NCBI GenBank assembly: GCA_905373795.1 | Contig: CAJPUO010000002.1 | Coordinates: 1 to 64,000 of the forward strand | From: Candidatus Saccharimonadota bacterium | GTDB lineage: Bacteria > Patescibacteriota > Saccharimonadia > Saccharimonadales > Saccharimonadaceae | Reading direction: 5' to 3' | Length of the DNA stretch: 64,000 nt | In this document: one piece after another, positions 40,966-49,800 of the stretch | Numbering within the stretch: position 1 is the stretch's first letter | How the letters are laid out: the number at the start of each line of letters is the position of its first letter | Notes under the pieces: generated by a model | Database searches by the model: none | What the model was told of the DNA's origin: nothing | The model's input: the letters and a program-made list of their open reading frames with translations, nothing else | Position numbers and translations under genes: made by a program

Positions 40966-42456
40966 ATGATAGGAATAATTATTGCCGCCATCGTCGGAGC
41001 TGGGCTTGGTGCGGGCGGATTTTTTGGTTATCAGCGGTCGCGCCAGATTAACGGTAAAAATCAGATTGAGCGCGATTTGGCGGATGCTAAAATTAAAGCT
41101 GGCGACATCGTTCTGAAGGCTAAAGACGAGGCGCTGAAAATTGAGAACGAACGCCGGCGCGAATGGCAAAAAACCGAAAATCGTTTGGCTGACCGCGAAA
41201 AAACGCTTGATAACAAACTGGAAGAGCTAGACAGGCGATCAGAAAAGCTGCGAACCCACGAGGATGAGATTGATAACCTAAAAAGTGAAATTCGCGATAT
41301 TCGTTCCCGCCAGCAGGAGAAATTAGAGAAAATTGCCGGACTAAAGAAAAAGGATGCGGCCGACAAGTTGATGAAAATGACCGAGCGCGACATTAAGCAG
41401 GACTTGATAGGACTGGTGGCGAAGCTGCAGCATGACGCGATGGATGATGCTGAAGAACGGGCGCAGATGATTCTGGTAACTGCTATGGAGCGGATGAGCA
41501 GCGAAGTAACGGCTGAACGGACGGTGACGGCGGTTAAGCTGACTGACGACGAGATGAAGGGCCGGATTATTGGTAAAGAAGGCCGCAATATTCAATCTTT
41601 GCAGCGCGAAACGGGCGTCGATATTCTGGTAGATGATACGCCGGGCATGGTTGTTTTATCTAGTTTTGATCCGATTCGCCGGCAGGTTGCCCGCCTGAGC
41701 TTGGAGATGCTGATGAAAGACGGCCGTATTCATCCGGCGCGTATCGAAGAAGTGGTCGCCAAGGCGAAAAAACAGATCGACAAAGAAGTTAAGCAGGCTG
41801 GCGAGGATGCAGCGCGCGAAGTCGGCGTGGTTGGTATTCCTAAGGAAATGCTGCGAATGCTCGGCGAGTTGAAATTCCGGACAAGCTACGGCCAGAATGT
41901 TTTGAAACACTCGACGGAGATGGCGCAAATTGCCGGCATGATTGCCGAGGAAATCGGCGCGGACGTGCGCATCACTAAAATTGCCACGCTGCTGCATGAT
42001 GTTGGTAAGGCAGTGACGCATAAAATTGAAGGCAAACATCATCATATTGGCGCGGAATTTGCCCGCAAGTACGGCATGGACGAGCGGATTGTACATGCTA
42101 TTGAAGCGCACCACGATGATATTGAGGCGACGACGCCAGAGGCGATTATTGTCCGCGTATGCGATGCAGCTTCAGCCGCGCGTCCGGGTGCCCGCAATGT
42201 TTCGGCTGAAAACTTTGCCGAGCGAATGCGCGACTTGGAGAATGTGGCGACTAGCTTTGAGGGAATTGATAAAGCCTATGCAATTTCAGCTGGCCGCGAA
42301 GTGCGTATAATTGTTAATCCAAAGAAAATCGACGATTTGTCGGCAATCAAGCTATCGCGGGACATTGCTACTAAAATTGAAAGCACCATGCAATATCCAG
42401 GACAAATTAAAGTTAACGTTATCCGCGAGACGCGGGCATTTGAATACGCGAAATAA
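40966..42456 (+). CDS. rny: ribonuclease Y
   Basis: 496 aa membrane-tethered endoribonuclease that starts mRNA decay. N-terminal helix (about 1-22, IGIIIAAIVGAGLGAGGFFG), long charged coiled coil (about 25-185), KH domain (about 195-260; GRIIGKEGRNIQSLQRETGV), HD domain with HD in ATLLHDVGKAVTH and HHHIGAEFARKYG, then the RNase Y C-terminal domain (YPGQIKVNVIRETRAFEYAK). I prefer the ATG at 40966, 6 bases after AAAGGA, to one at 40960 that abuts it. The stop overlaps the next ATG (TAATG). Confidence 0.96.
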   Translation: MIGIIIAAIVGAGLGAGGFFGYQRSRQINGKNQIERDLADAKIKAGDIVLKAKDEALKIENERRREWQKTENRLADREKTLDNKLEELDRRSEKLRTHEDEIDNLKSEIRDIRSRQQEKLEKIAGLKKKDAADKLMKMTERDIKQDLIGLVAKLQHDAMDDAEERAQMILVTAMERMSSEVTAERTVTAVKLTDDEMKGRIIGKEGRNIQSLQRETGVDILVDDTPGMVVLSSFDPIRRQVARLSLEMLMKDGRIHPARIEEVVAKAKKQIDKEVKQAGEDAAREVGVVGIPKEMLRMLGELKFRTSYGQNVLKHSTEMAQIAGMIAEEIGADVRITKIATLLHDVGKAVTHKIEGKHHHIGAEFARKYGMDERIVHAIEAHHDDIEATTPEAIIVRVCDAASAARPGARNVSAENFAERMRDLENVATSFEGIDKAYAISAGREVRIIVNPKKIDDLSAIKLSRDIATKIESTMQYPGQIKVNVIRETRAFEYAK

Positions 42457-43643
42457 TGGTGCAATATACTAAAGAGCAGCGGCAGAAGTGGATGGCTAGT
42501 TTGGATGCTCGCTTCTCCAGCGCGGCAGTTTTGATCGAAAATACTAAAGGCCAGCTGCTAATCCTAAAAGCCAATTACAAAGATAATTGGGGGCTTCCTA
42601 GCGGCGTTGTCGATGCTGGCGAATCGCCGCTGGCTGCTGCCGTCCGCGAGGCTAAAGAGGAGGCTAATATCGACCTGACGCCGGGCGAGCTTGCCTTAGC
42701 GATGGTTGCGTCGCGCCAATCCGAAGATTATCTGTCGCATCAGTTTGTGTTTACGGCAGTGCTGCCTGACGATAGGCTCGCTAATATTCGCTTGCAAGAA
42801 TCGGAAATCGAGGATAGTTATTTCATAAGTAAAGAGGAGGTTGCTCAGGCTAATTTTCCGCTGCTCTGGGCGGTGAAACTATGGGCGAAGCAAGAGCTCG
42901 GTTATGTTGAAACTAAAATCACTAGCACTGTCGCCGGTTCGCAGGACGAGAAAATAGTTGCTATCACGCCGATGTATTCGCTAGCTAAGAAGGAGGATAA
43001 AAAGATGGGAAAATTGGTTATTAGCCGCCACGGCGAAAGCGAATGGAATTTGCTTGGCAAATGGACGGGGCTGACTGACGTTGGCCTGACGGAAAAGGGT
43101 ATAGCCGATACAGAGCGGCTGGGCGAATTGCTAAAAGGTATGGCGTTTGACGAGGCGTATACTTCGGCTTTGAAGCGGACGCATCAAACGCTCAACGCGC
43201 TACTAAAAGGTGCCGGCGTAGTAGAAGATATGCCAGTAGTGCGGGCAGCAGAATTGAATGAACGCGATTACGGCGATTTAACTGGCAAGAATAAGTGGGA
43301 AGTTAAGGACGAAATCGGCGAGGAAGCCTTTAACGGTATTCGCCGGGGTTGGGATTATCCAGTGCCTGGCGGCGAAACATTGAAAGATGTTTATGCGCGT
43401 GTTGTACCATATTTTCAGTCTGAGATTTTACCGAAATTACAGGCTGGCGAAAATATTTTATTAGTGGCGCACGGTAATTCTATTCGGGCGTTAATAAAAT
43501 ACTTAGATCAAGTTCCTGACTCGGATATGGCGCACGTGGAAATGCCGTTCGGGCAATTATTGGTCTATACATTCACGGCAGATTCAGCGCTGCCAAAAAA
43601 CAAGGAAGTTCGTTCGGTGGAGATTGAGCCGGTGAATGCGTAG
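42456..43643 (+). CDS. Nudix hydrolase - phosphoglycerate mutase fusion
   Basis: 395 aa in one frame. Residues about 1-165 are a Nudix hydrolase with the box GVVDAGESPLAAAVREAKEE (GX5EX7REUXEE), which cleaves a nucleoside diphosphate linked to another group. Residues about 184-395 are a 2,3-bisphosphoglycerate-dependent phosphoglycerate mutase (gpmA) with VISRHGESEWNLLGKWTGL (catalytic His), SALKRTHQTL, ELNERDYGDLTGKNK and LLVAHGNSIRAL. A linker (about 166-183) joins them. Inside it an AAGGAGG (42990-42996) lies 8 bases before the in-frame ATG at 43005, so the mutase can also be made alone. The start overlaps the rny stop. Confidence 0.9.
   Translation: MVQYTKEQRQKWMASLDARFSSAAVLIENTKGQLLILKANYKDNWGLPSGVVDAGESPLAAAVREAKEEANIDLTPGELALAMVASRQSEDYLSHQFVFTAVLPDDRLANIRLQESEIEDSYFISKEEVAQANFPLLWAVKLWAKQELGYVETKITSTVAGSQDEKIVAITPMYSLAKKEDKKMGKLVISRHGESEWNLLGKWTGLTDVGLTEKGIADTERLGELLKGMAFDEAYTSALKRTHQTLNALLKGAGVVEDMPVVRAAELNERDYGDLTGKNKWEVKDEIGEEAFNGIRRGWDYPVPGGETLKDVYARVVPYFQSEILPKLQAGENILLVAHGNSIRALIKYLDQVPDSDMAHVEMPFGQLLVYTFTADSALPKNKEVRSVEIEPVNA
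42990..43007 (+). promoter_or_regulatory. internal ribosome binding site and start for the mutase half
   Basis: AAGGAGG (42990-42996), 8-base spacer, ATG (43005-43007), in frame with the fusion. Initiation here gives a 212-aa protein starting MGKLVISRHGESEWN, the normal start of GpmA. Confidence 0.75.
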
Positions 43644-44676
43644 CGCTAGATCGGAAATTTCGACCAATCAAACGGAAAGAATTTACCAAGCTGCCCGTCA
43701 AATATTACCAGCCATCGCTTACGGCGATGCTGCTGGTTTACCAGTGGAGGCAATGTCGGCAGAACAAATATCTGAAAATTACGGCAGAATTACCGAATTG
43801 CAGGCGCCGTCGGATCATCCGTTTTTTCCAGGAAGCGCGCGCGGCACGGTCAGTGATGATACGCAGCTGAGTCTGGCAGTGGCTGAGAGTCTCATAAGAA
43901 CTGGCGGTTTTTCGCTTGAGTCGCTGGCAGATGAGCATATTGCAGCTTATCGTCAGACTCCGCGCACAACCGAGGGTGCGCCGTGCGGCTGGGGCGGCTC
44001 CACAATAAAGGCGGTGGAGCGAATGATTAGCGGCATCCCGCCTCGCGAATCTGGCGAAAAAGGCAAGGCGGGCAACGGGGTCGTCATGAAAATGGCGCCG
44101 CTAGTTGTTTGGCAAGTCTTGGGCGAAGTTGATAAGCGAACGCGCCGCGGACAATACGACTTGCTTACTAATATGACGCACAATAGCGAAATTGCGCGTA
44201 TATGCACGCGTCTGCATGGCGAGGTGCTGAGCGCTTTGCTCGAAGGACGAACGGTATCAGAAGCGGCTGATAGATTTATTCAAACCCTAGCCGTAAATGA
44301 TTTCTCTAAGGAAAGCGAATTACTATATCGAGCAGTCTATAACCCGTGTCAAACCGACGAGGAGTTAGCCGAACGATATGCTGCCGGTAAATCGGGTACA
44401 GGCTATGGTTTTTATGTGCCGGAAACTTTAGCGATTGCTTACGATATATTCTTAGGGGCTGGCGGTGATATGCAGGCGGCGGTGTACAGAGCAGTTAATC
44501 TCGGCGGCGACAGCGATAGTACAGCGTCGATAGTTGCCACGATGATAGCATGCCAGTCGGGCGGTGTATACAAAGAGCCGCCTGATATGGAATCTGTTCA
44601 AGGTATTGAGCAACTTCGTACAGTATCGACGCAACTAGCCGAGGCGGCATTACGGCGAACAGTGAAATTGGGATGA
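43636..44676 (+). CDS. ADP-ribosylglycohydrolase family protein
   Basis: 346 aa. Removes ADP-ribose from proteins or cleaves related ADP-ribosyl compounds. DraG/ARH fold with paired metal-binding motifs: AYGDAAGLPVEAM, GTVSDDTQLSLAVAES near the N-terminus, and NLGGDSDSTASIVATM near the C-terminus, plus GNGVVMKMAPL. The ATG overlaps the end of the upstream fusion gene by 8 bases, placing it in the rny-Nudix/gpm operon. A Nudix enzyme next to an ADP-ribose-releasing enzyme would fit recycling of ADP-ribose, but that link is inferred. Confidence 0.9.
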   Translation: MRSARSEISTNQTERIYQAARQILPAIAYGDAAGLPVEAMSAEQISENYGRITELQAPSDHPFFPGSARGTVSDDTQLSLAVAESLIRTGGFSLESLADEHIAAYRQTPRTTEGAPCGWGGSTIKAVERMISGIPPRESGEKGKAGNGVVMKMAPLVVWQVLGEVDKRTRRGQYDLLTNMTHNSEIARICTRLHGEVLSALLEGRTVSEAADRFIQTLAVNDFSKESELLYRAVYNPCQTDEELAERYAAGKSGTGYGFYVPETLAIAYDIFLGAGGDMQAAVYRAVNLGGDSDSTASIVATMIACQSGGVYKEPPDMESVQGIEQLRTVSTQLAEAALRRTVKLG

Positions 44677-44739
44677 CGGTAACTGGATTTTTTGCCTGAT
44701 CCATGCTAGAATCAAACTAGGCAATTAGTTCAGCCTTTT

Positions 44740-44816
44740 CGGGGTGTGGCGCAGTTGGCTAGCGCGCGCGGTTTGGGACCGTGAGGTCGAAGGTTCGAGT
44801 CCTTTCACCCCGACCA
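44740..44816 (+). tRNA. tRNA-Pro (anticodon TGG)
   Basis: Acceptor stem CGGGGTG/CACCCCG, anticodon loop TTTGGGA with anticodon TGG, T loop TTCGAGT, encoded CCA at 44814-44816. A possible promoter TGGATT (44684-44689)-17-TAGAAT (44707-44712) precedes it. Confidence 0.97.
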
Positions 44817-44836
44817 GATGAGAAAATCGTCATTAG

Positions 44837-44863
44837 AGAACCTTTTTGGGGTTCTTTTAATTT
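44837..44863 (+). terminator. intrinsic terminator after tRNA-Pro
   Basis: Stem AGAACC (44837-44842) with GGTTCT (44850-44855), loop TTTTTGG, followed by TTTAATTT. Confidence 0.8.
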
Positions 44864-44923
44864 GGCATTTAGTGTATCTTTGTCTCTACGGGTATATTGC
44901 GGGAAGCGGAACTAGGAAATCAC

Positions 44924-44948
44924 GTATCTGATACCGCTTGTGTATAAT
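44924..44948 (+). promoter_or_regulatory. probable promoter and palindrome ahead of the duplicated cassette
   Basis: Palindrome GTATC-T-GATAC (44924-44934) followed by TATAAT (44943-44948), which is about 57 bases before the ATG at 45006. The palindrome sits where a repressor would overlap the -35 region; there is no good -35 hexamer. The 44864-45005 stretch holds nothing else. Confidence 0.45.
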
Positions 44949-45005
44949 TCATTATCAAGGTAGAATAGTGATGTAGATAGCTAATTATATAAAAGGTGGA
45001 TTTCC

Positions 45006-45704
45006 ATGAAAAAAGCTAGCAAAAACACTAACGCTAAACGGGGTGCAAGCAAGCGAACTATGTGGATTATTATGGCAGTTGTGCTAATTCCAGCGGCTAT
45101 TATCTTTTGGAACACTACAGGAAGACCTTTAGCCGCTCAGGCAAGCATGAAGGGGTATTTGGAAGATAAATATAAAGAGAAATTTGTAGTTGAAAGACCC
45201 GAACATAAGAATGGCGGACTTGGAGTTAGGGGTTCCTGGAAATCTCATGCATATCCAGTATCAAATCCAAAATTAAAATTTTATGTGGGGTGTGGTATAG
45301 CATGTAATGATGAATATTTAGACTCATATTTCTCAAGGCAGGAGTACGAGCGGCTGCAGTCGTCGATGAAAACTATGGGAGTGACAGAATATTCAGTACG
45401 GCTAATTATTAAAAATGAGGTATTAAAATATATCACAAAAGATAGCAATCTAGATATTATAAAACGAAAGTACGATCCTATATATAAGCTACACATTAAG
45501 GTATCTGAAGCAAATAACGAAGATGACAGCACTAGTAAAATATCAGACATAATTGAAGATATATACAAACAGGGAGTATCTAGGGTAGAGATTGACTATA
45601 CCCTCATCACTAAAGATAAAAAAGTTTATAAATGCGCAACTGACTATGATACGGTTTCGCGTCTTAACTATGAAACTATAAAGCAATGCTTAAAGGAGGA
45701 TTAG
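45006..45704 (+). CDS. membrane-anchored partner protein, cassette copy 1
   Basis: 232 aa. Lys-rich cytoplasmic end, one membrane helix (about 19-36), then an extracytoplasmic domain. Paralogue of the 46068 gene: both have a short Tyr/Gly-type segment, then LGV[RK]GxW, an [AH]-x-P-V-x-N motif, a strand F-Y-[VI], and near the C-terminus a C-x-TD segment with a second Cys about 15-20 residues on. Ribosome site AAAGGTGG precedes the ATG. Strongly A+T-rich: the line 45421-45480 has 14 G/C of 60. The next gene shares its N-terminus with the 1557-aa RTX protein, so each partner gene stands directly before such a module. Possible roles are immunity protein, chaperone or secretion partner. Family not recognised. 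Confidence 0.75.
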   Translation: MKKASKNTNAKRGASKRTMWIIMAVVLIPAAIIFWNTTGRPLAAQASMKGYLEDKYKEKFVVERPEHKNGGLGVRGSWKSHAYPVSNPKLKFYVGCGIACNDEYLDSYFSRQEYERLQSSMKTMGVTEYSVRLIIKNEVLKYITKDSNLDIIKRKYDPIYKLHIKVSEANNEDDSTSKISDIIEDIYKQGVSRVEIDYTLITKDKKVYKCATDYDTVSRLNYETIKQCLKED

Positions 45705-45705
45705 C

Positions 45706-45948
45706 GTGGCATTAAGTACTAAAAGTTATCTAAATTTGAGTGCGTTAGCATATATAGATTTTGACGATTCAGCAAAAGGTAAAGACATTAAACATTTAGT
45801 TGATGATAGGATAATTAAGGAGGATGATCTTGACAACCCCGGACTCTCCGCCCTCAAAGATTCTTCAAATCCTCTTCGCTCTTACAAATTAATTTCTTTT
45901 CAACCTAATACCGCTTCAGGATTTGCTGCTGTGGCGTTTTGGATGTAA
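45706..45948 (+). CDS. 80-residue N-terminal module related to the RTX lipase (orphan or truncated copy)
   Basis: GTG start with AAAGGAGG 6 bases before it. The product aligns by eye with residues 1-96 of the 1557-aa protein downstream: YLNLSALAYIDF against YINLSKLVYAKF, then LSALKDSSNPLRSYKLISF against LSALKEESNPLRSWILLDF, then SGFAAVAF against SGFRAAAF. It stops (FWM-stop) just where the large protein enters its lipase domain. It is either a truncated duplicate or an orphan module that can recombine with the full-length gene. 119 bases of A+T-rich spacer follow, with a palindrome at 45988-46003. Confidence 0.7.
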   Translation: MALSTKSYLNLSALAYIDFDDSAKGKDIKHLVDDRIIKEDDLDNPGLSALKDSSNPLRSYKLISFQPNTASGFAAVAFWM

Positions 45949-45987
45949 TTATTTAGTTGAAGTGAATCAATTAATTAAGTGTGCGCT

Positions 45988-46003
45988 GTTTGATTGATCA
46001 AAC
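45988..46003. repeat. palindrome between cassette copies
   Basis: GTTTGAT-TG-ATCAAAC, 7-bp arms. On the plus strand it is not followed by a T run, so an operator is as likely as a terminator. It lies just before the promoter of copy 2. Confidence 0.6.
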
Positions 46004-46006
46004 TTG

Positions 46007-46035
46007 TTGTATTACGCTTATTCTTAAAGTAAAAT
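46007..46035 (+). promoter_or_regulatory. probable promoter of cassette copy 2
   Basis: TTGTAT (46007-46012), 17-base spacer, TAAAAT (46030-46035); leader of about 26 bases with GGAGGT (46056-46061) before the ATG at 46068. Confidence 0.5.
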
Positions 46036-46067
46036 AAAAATAGTTAACCAACTCTGGAGGTATAAGT

Positions 46068-46808
46068 ATGGCTAAAGCAGAGACAGTTAAAAAATCGAAA
46101 AAACAAAAAAACTTACTATGGATATTTTTTATAACTCTAATGTCTATAGCTTCAGTAATTCTTTTAGTCGTTGCTTTAAGTGGCGTAGGCAAAGAGATGC
46201 TGGTTAAGAGTGAGATAACAAAGCACTTAAAAAACAGATACGGAGAAGACTTTATTGTTGGCGACGTAAAGCTTAATGGTGTTGGACTTGGAGTTAAAGG
46301 TATATGGCAAGGTAAAGCTCATCCTGTAAACAATAAGGATTTAACTTTTTATATCAGTAAAAGTGATAGCACGGGTAAAATTACAGATAGTTATGTCAGT
46401 ACTGTGTGGTCAAATATTGAGACTATGAGATCTGCTTCAGGTGTACGAAAGATAATTCCATCAGCAAAACTTATAAAAGTTAGAGTTGGCGTCGACTCAG
46501 ATTTTTCCAGTATTCTACAAAACCCACTAGAAATGTATTCTGTTGTCAGAGAACGCAATCAAGATAAATTAGCCTATACTTTAGTAGTAATTACTGATGG
46601 AAATACAAATAATGTAGCTGATAAATTATTCAAATCAATTTGTTACTTAAATGCAAGCGGACTTCAAAAAATAGATCTTTTATATGCAGAGCAATCTGGC
46701 GGTAGAAAGATGTATGGACGGTCGTGCAGTACAGATGCCTTATCTAGTATAGAGGATATAAATAAATGCATAAGCGACAAAGTAGTAATAGATCAGGAGG
46801 ATATATAA
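46068..46808 (+). CDS. membrane-anchored partner protein, cassette copy 2
   Basis: 246 aa. Lys-rich N-terminus, one membrane helix (about 18-40), extracytoplasmic domain. Same pattern as the 45006 product: RYGEDFIVGDVKLNGVGLGV, KGIWQGKAHPVNNKDLTFYI, and at the end CSTDALSSIEDINKC. The conserved Cys pair suggests a disulfide outside the cell. It is followed after 1 base by the RTX lipase-like gene, whose ribosome site lies in its last codons, so the two are co-translated. By analogy with lipase effectors elsewhere, an upstream anchored protein could protect the producer (immunity) or help fold or export the lipase. This is inference. Confidence 0.75.
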   Translation: MAKAETVKKSKKQKNLLWIFFITLMSIASVILLVVALSGVGKEMLVKSEITKHLKNRYGEDFIVGDVKLNGVGLGVKGIWQGKAHPVNNKDLTFYISKSDSTGKITDSYVSTVWSNIETMRSASGVRKIIPSAKLIKVRVGVDSDFSSILQNPLEMYSVVRERNQDKLAYTLVVITDGNTNNVADKLFKSICYLNASGLQKIDLLYAEQSGGRKMYGRSCSTDALSSIEDINKCISDKVVIDQEDI

Positions 46809-46809
46809 A

Positions 46810-49800
46810 ATGCCAAAAACTATAGATTATATAAATCTGTCAAAGCTAGTTTATGCGAAATTTAGAGGTGACGATAGAGGAAAATCTATAGGTAGTATAT
46901 TTGATAAAGCTATGCGCGATGATAATCAAGGAAAGAGAGAAGGTCTAGATACTAGCTCGCTCGAACTTTCTGCTCTCAAAGAAGAATCTAATCCTCTTCG
47001 TTCCTGGATTCTTCTCGATTTTATCTCCACTCCCTCCGGCTTTCGCGCTGCTGCCTTCCAAAAACCTAAAACAGGCGAGATAGTTTTTAGCTTCAGGGGT
47101 ACCGATTTTGATCTTTCGACTATTAAAGGGTATATAGAAGCGGATAAAGATATCTCTAACGCTGATGCCCAAATAGCTTTAGGTATGTCGTTAAATCTAC
47201 CAGCGCAATTTGCCGATGCAGAAAAGTTTGTTAACTCAGTCCTAGCCTCTCATCCAAAGGCGGATTATACCTTTACCGGTCATTCGCTTGGCGGATCGTT
47301 AGCTCAGTATATGACATACAAAACAGGGCATAAATCTACCACGTTTAACGGTCCAGGCATTGGCTCTCTTGTAGAGAGTGTAACCGGGGAAAAGATAAAT
47401 TACTCTGCATATGAAAATCTTTCTACTAATTATGCTAATGAAAGCGACCTTATAGGGAATCTTTGGAATAATTTTCGAATAGGCAACAACAAAGTTATAC
47501 GGTCTAGTCTTAATAACACCTCGGCTGAGGATGTTATGGCAGTAGCTAAAATGCAAGCGATAGTGACGCTCATGTCAGCTACTGGCCTCGTTCCGAGTAC
47601 AGCTCCGAAAATTATTGAAGAAGGTACAGAGGCGCTCAAAAGACTAGCCAAGAACGGAACACCTACTGGTAATCATGGGATGTCTGACATGATGGCAAAA
47701 GATGGGAAATTAAATGATTCAACGAAAAAGCCTGATGACTTTGTCTTGTTTATGGGGTATATGACAGAAGGTGCTAAGAAGGCTGTTGAGGGTGGAGTAT
47801 TTGTTTTTTATGTGGCTGGCGGACTTTTGACTTACGGTGCAGAAGGAGTGGTAAAATTTGTTAAGACAAGCAAGTTTGTAATTGAAGGCTTAGCCTATTA
47901 CGGTGCAGAAGGGGTAGAAAAATTTATTGATACAAGCGAGTTTGTAATTGAAGGGCTGGCTTATCATATAGCGGACGGCACTATAAAATTCGTCGATACG
48001 ACTGGCAGTCTTATCGCTGACGGCGTGTGGGGAGGTTACAGCCTCCTTCGCGGTTGGTTTTCTAACGGATTAAAAGGTATACAAGACCTCTTTAATTCAG
48101 CAACTGCAGCTCCTCCTGTCCGGGTTGATCCTCTGATATTTGATCTCGATGGCGATGGTATAAAAACAACAAGCCTTGATAAATCTCGTACTTATTTTGA
48201 TTTGGATAGTAATGGTTTTGCTGAAAGAACTGCGTGGGTGGATGCTAGCGATGGACTGTTGGTGCTTGATCGTAATAATGATGGTCAGATAACCAGTGGC
48301 CAGGAACTGTTTGGTGATCAGACGTTGCTGGCTAATGGTGTTCGCGCTGCCAGCGGCTTTGAAGCCCTAAAAGAGTTTGATAGTAACCGGGATGGGAGAA
48401 TTGACGCTAAAGACGAAGTCTACTCTAAGCTCAAGATTTGGCGAGATTTGAATGGTGACGGCATATCTCAGGCTGAGGAGCTAAAAGGTTTGAGTGACTA
48501 TAATATCGCAAGTATTAGTTTAAGCTCAACGTCGTCTAACGCATCCGATGTGATGAATAATATCCAGCGCCGCGTTGGTAGTTTTATAAAAACGGACGGA
48601 TCTGGCGGAGTAATTGGCGAATATTTGCTTAATCGAAACACTCTTGAGTCGCATGATTTGCTTGATGGCAAGATTACTGTGTCAGAGGATATTTTGGCTT
48701 TACCAGATTTACCGGGTGCGGGCAATGTCTCGTCGTTGCGCGTGGCTATGGCAAAAGATACGAGTGGACGGCTGAAGAAATTGGTATCAGATTTGGTTAA
48801 TGCGGACGATACTGTCAACCGCAATCAATTATTCACAGAGGCTGTATATAAATGGACGGGTGCAGATACGGTTAATCCAAAGAGCCGCGGTAATTTTATA
48901 GACGCTCGCCGCTTGGCTGTTTTGGAAAAGTTTATGGGTACGGATTTTGCGGGGTCTAATGGAGCTAATCCGAATGAAAATGCCGCACCGCTATTGAATA
49001 AAGCTTATCGTAAGTTAATGAACCGTCTGTACGCGTCAATTGCAGGCAATACTTTCTTAAAGGAGCTTGTTAACAAAGTGGAATATACTGCTACTGTAGA
49101 ATCTGGATTGGTGGTTGATTTGTCTAGGATCAGAGCTGAAATTGACAAAAAATTGGCTGTAAATCCAGCTGTCGGAAGGCAAATGTTAGATGATTTCTTA
49201 AGGGTTGCCTATGGATCAGGACTAGAGGATAGCGAGAGTCTAAAAGATTTTTGCGCACACTATGCGACAGAATCGTCAGAGACAGCGAAAATAGTATATG
49301 CTGTTGACAGAGATGCTATTATTGGAAGTGAAAAAGCAGATTCGCTTTATGCGACTGCGGCTGACGCTCTTCTTTATGGTGGTGTCGGTAATGACACCTT
49401 GTCTGGTAGTCAGGGTAACGATATACTTATCGGCGGTCAGGGCGACGATGTTCTTTATGGCAGTACTGGCGATGATATATACGTCTTTAGTAAGGGCGAT
49501 GGTGTAGACTATATTTCAGACAGCGGCGGCATAGACACTATTCAATTTTGTAAAGGTATTCGCCCGGATGATGTTAGCATAAAAAGGGTGGCTCAGGGTG
49601 ATCATTATAACTTGGAGCTTGCTATAAAAGATTCTGCGGACAGGATAGTGGTTGATGATTATTTTGGGCATTATTACTATTCCGGATTTTCGGAAACTCC
49701 GCAGAAAAAGATAGATAAGGTCGTTTTTGCCGATGGGACTATCTGGACGCAAGATACGATTTATCAGAGAATGCATAATATCACTGGTACGAACGATAGA

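Noticed and set aside
44837..46067. Insertion sequence or integrase near the A+T-rich cassette
   Set aside because: No transposase or integrase frame, no terminal inverted repeats or direct repeat of the tRNA-Pro end were found by eye.
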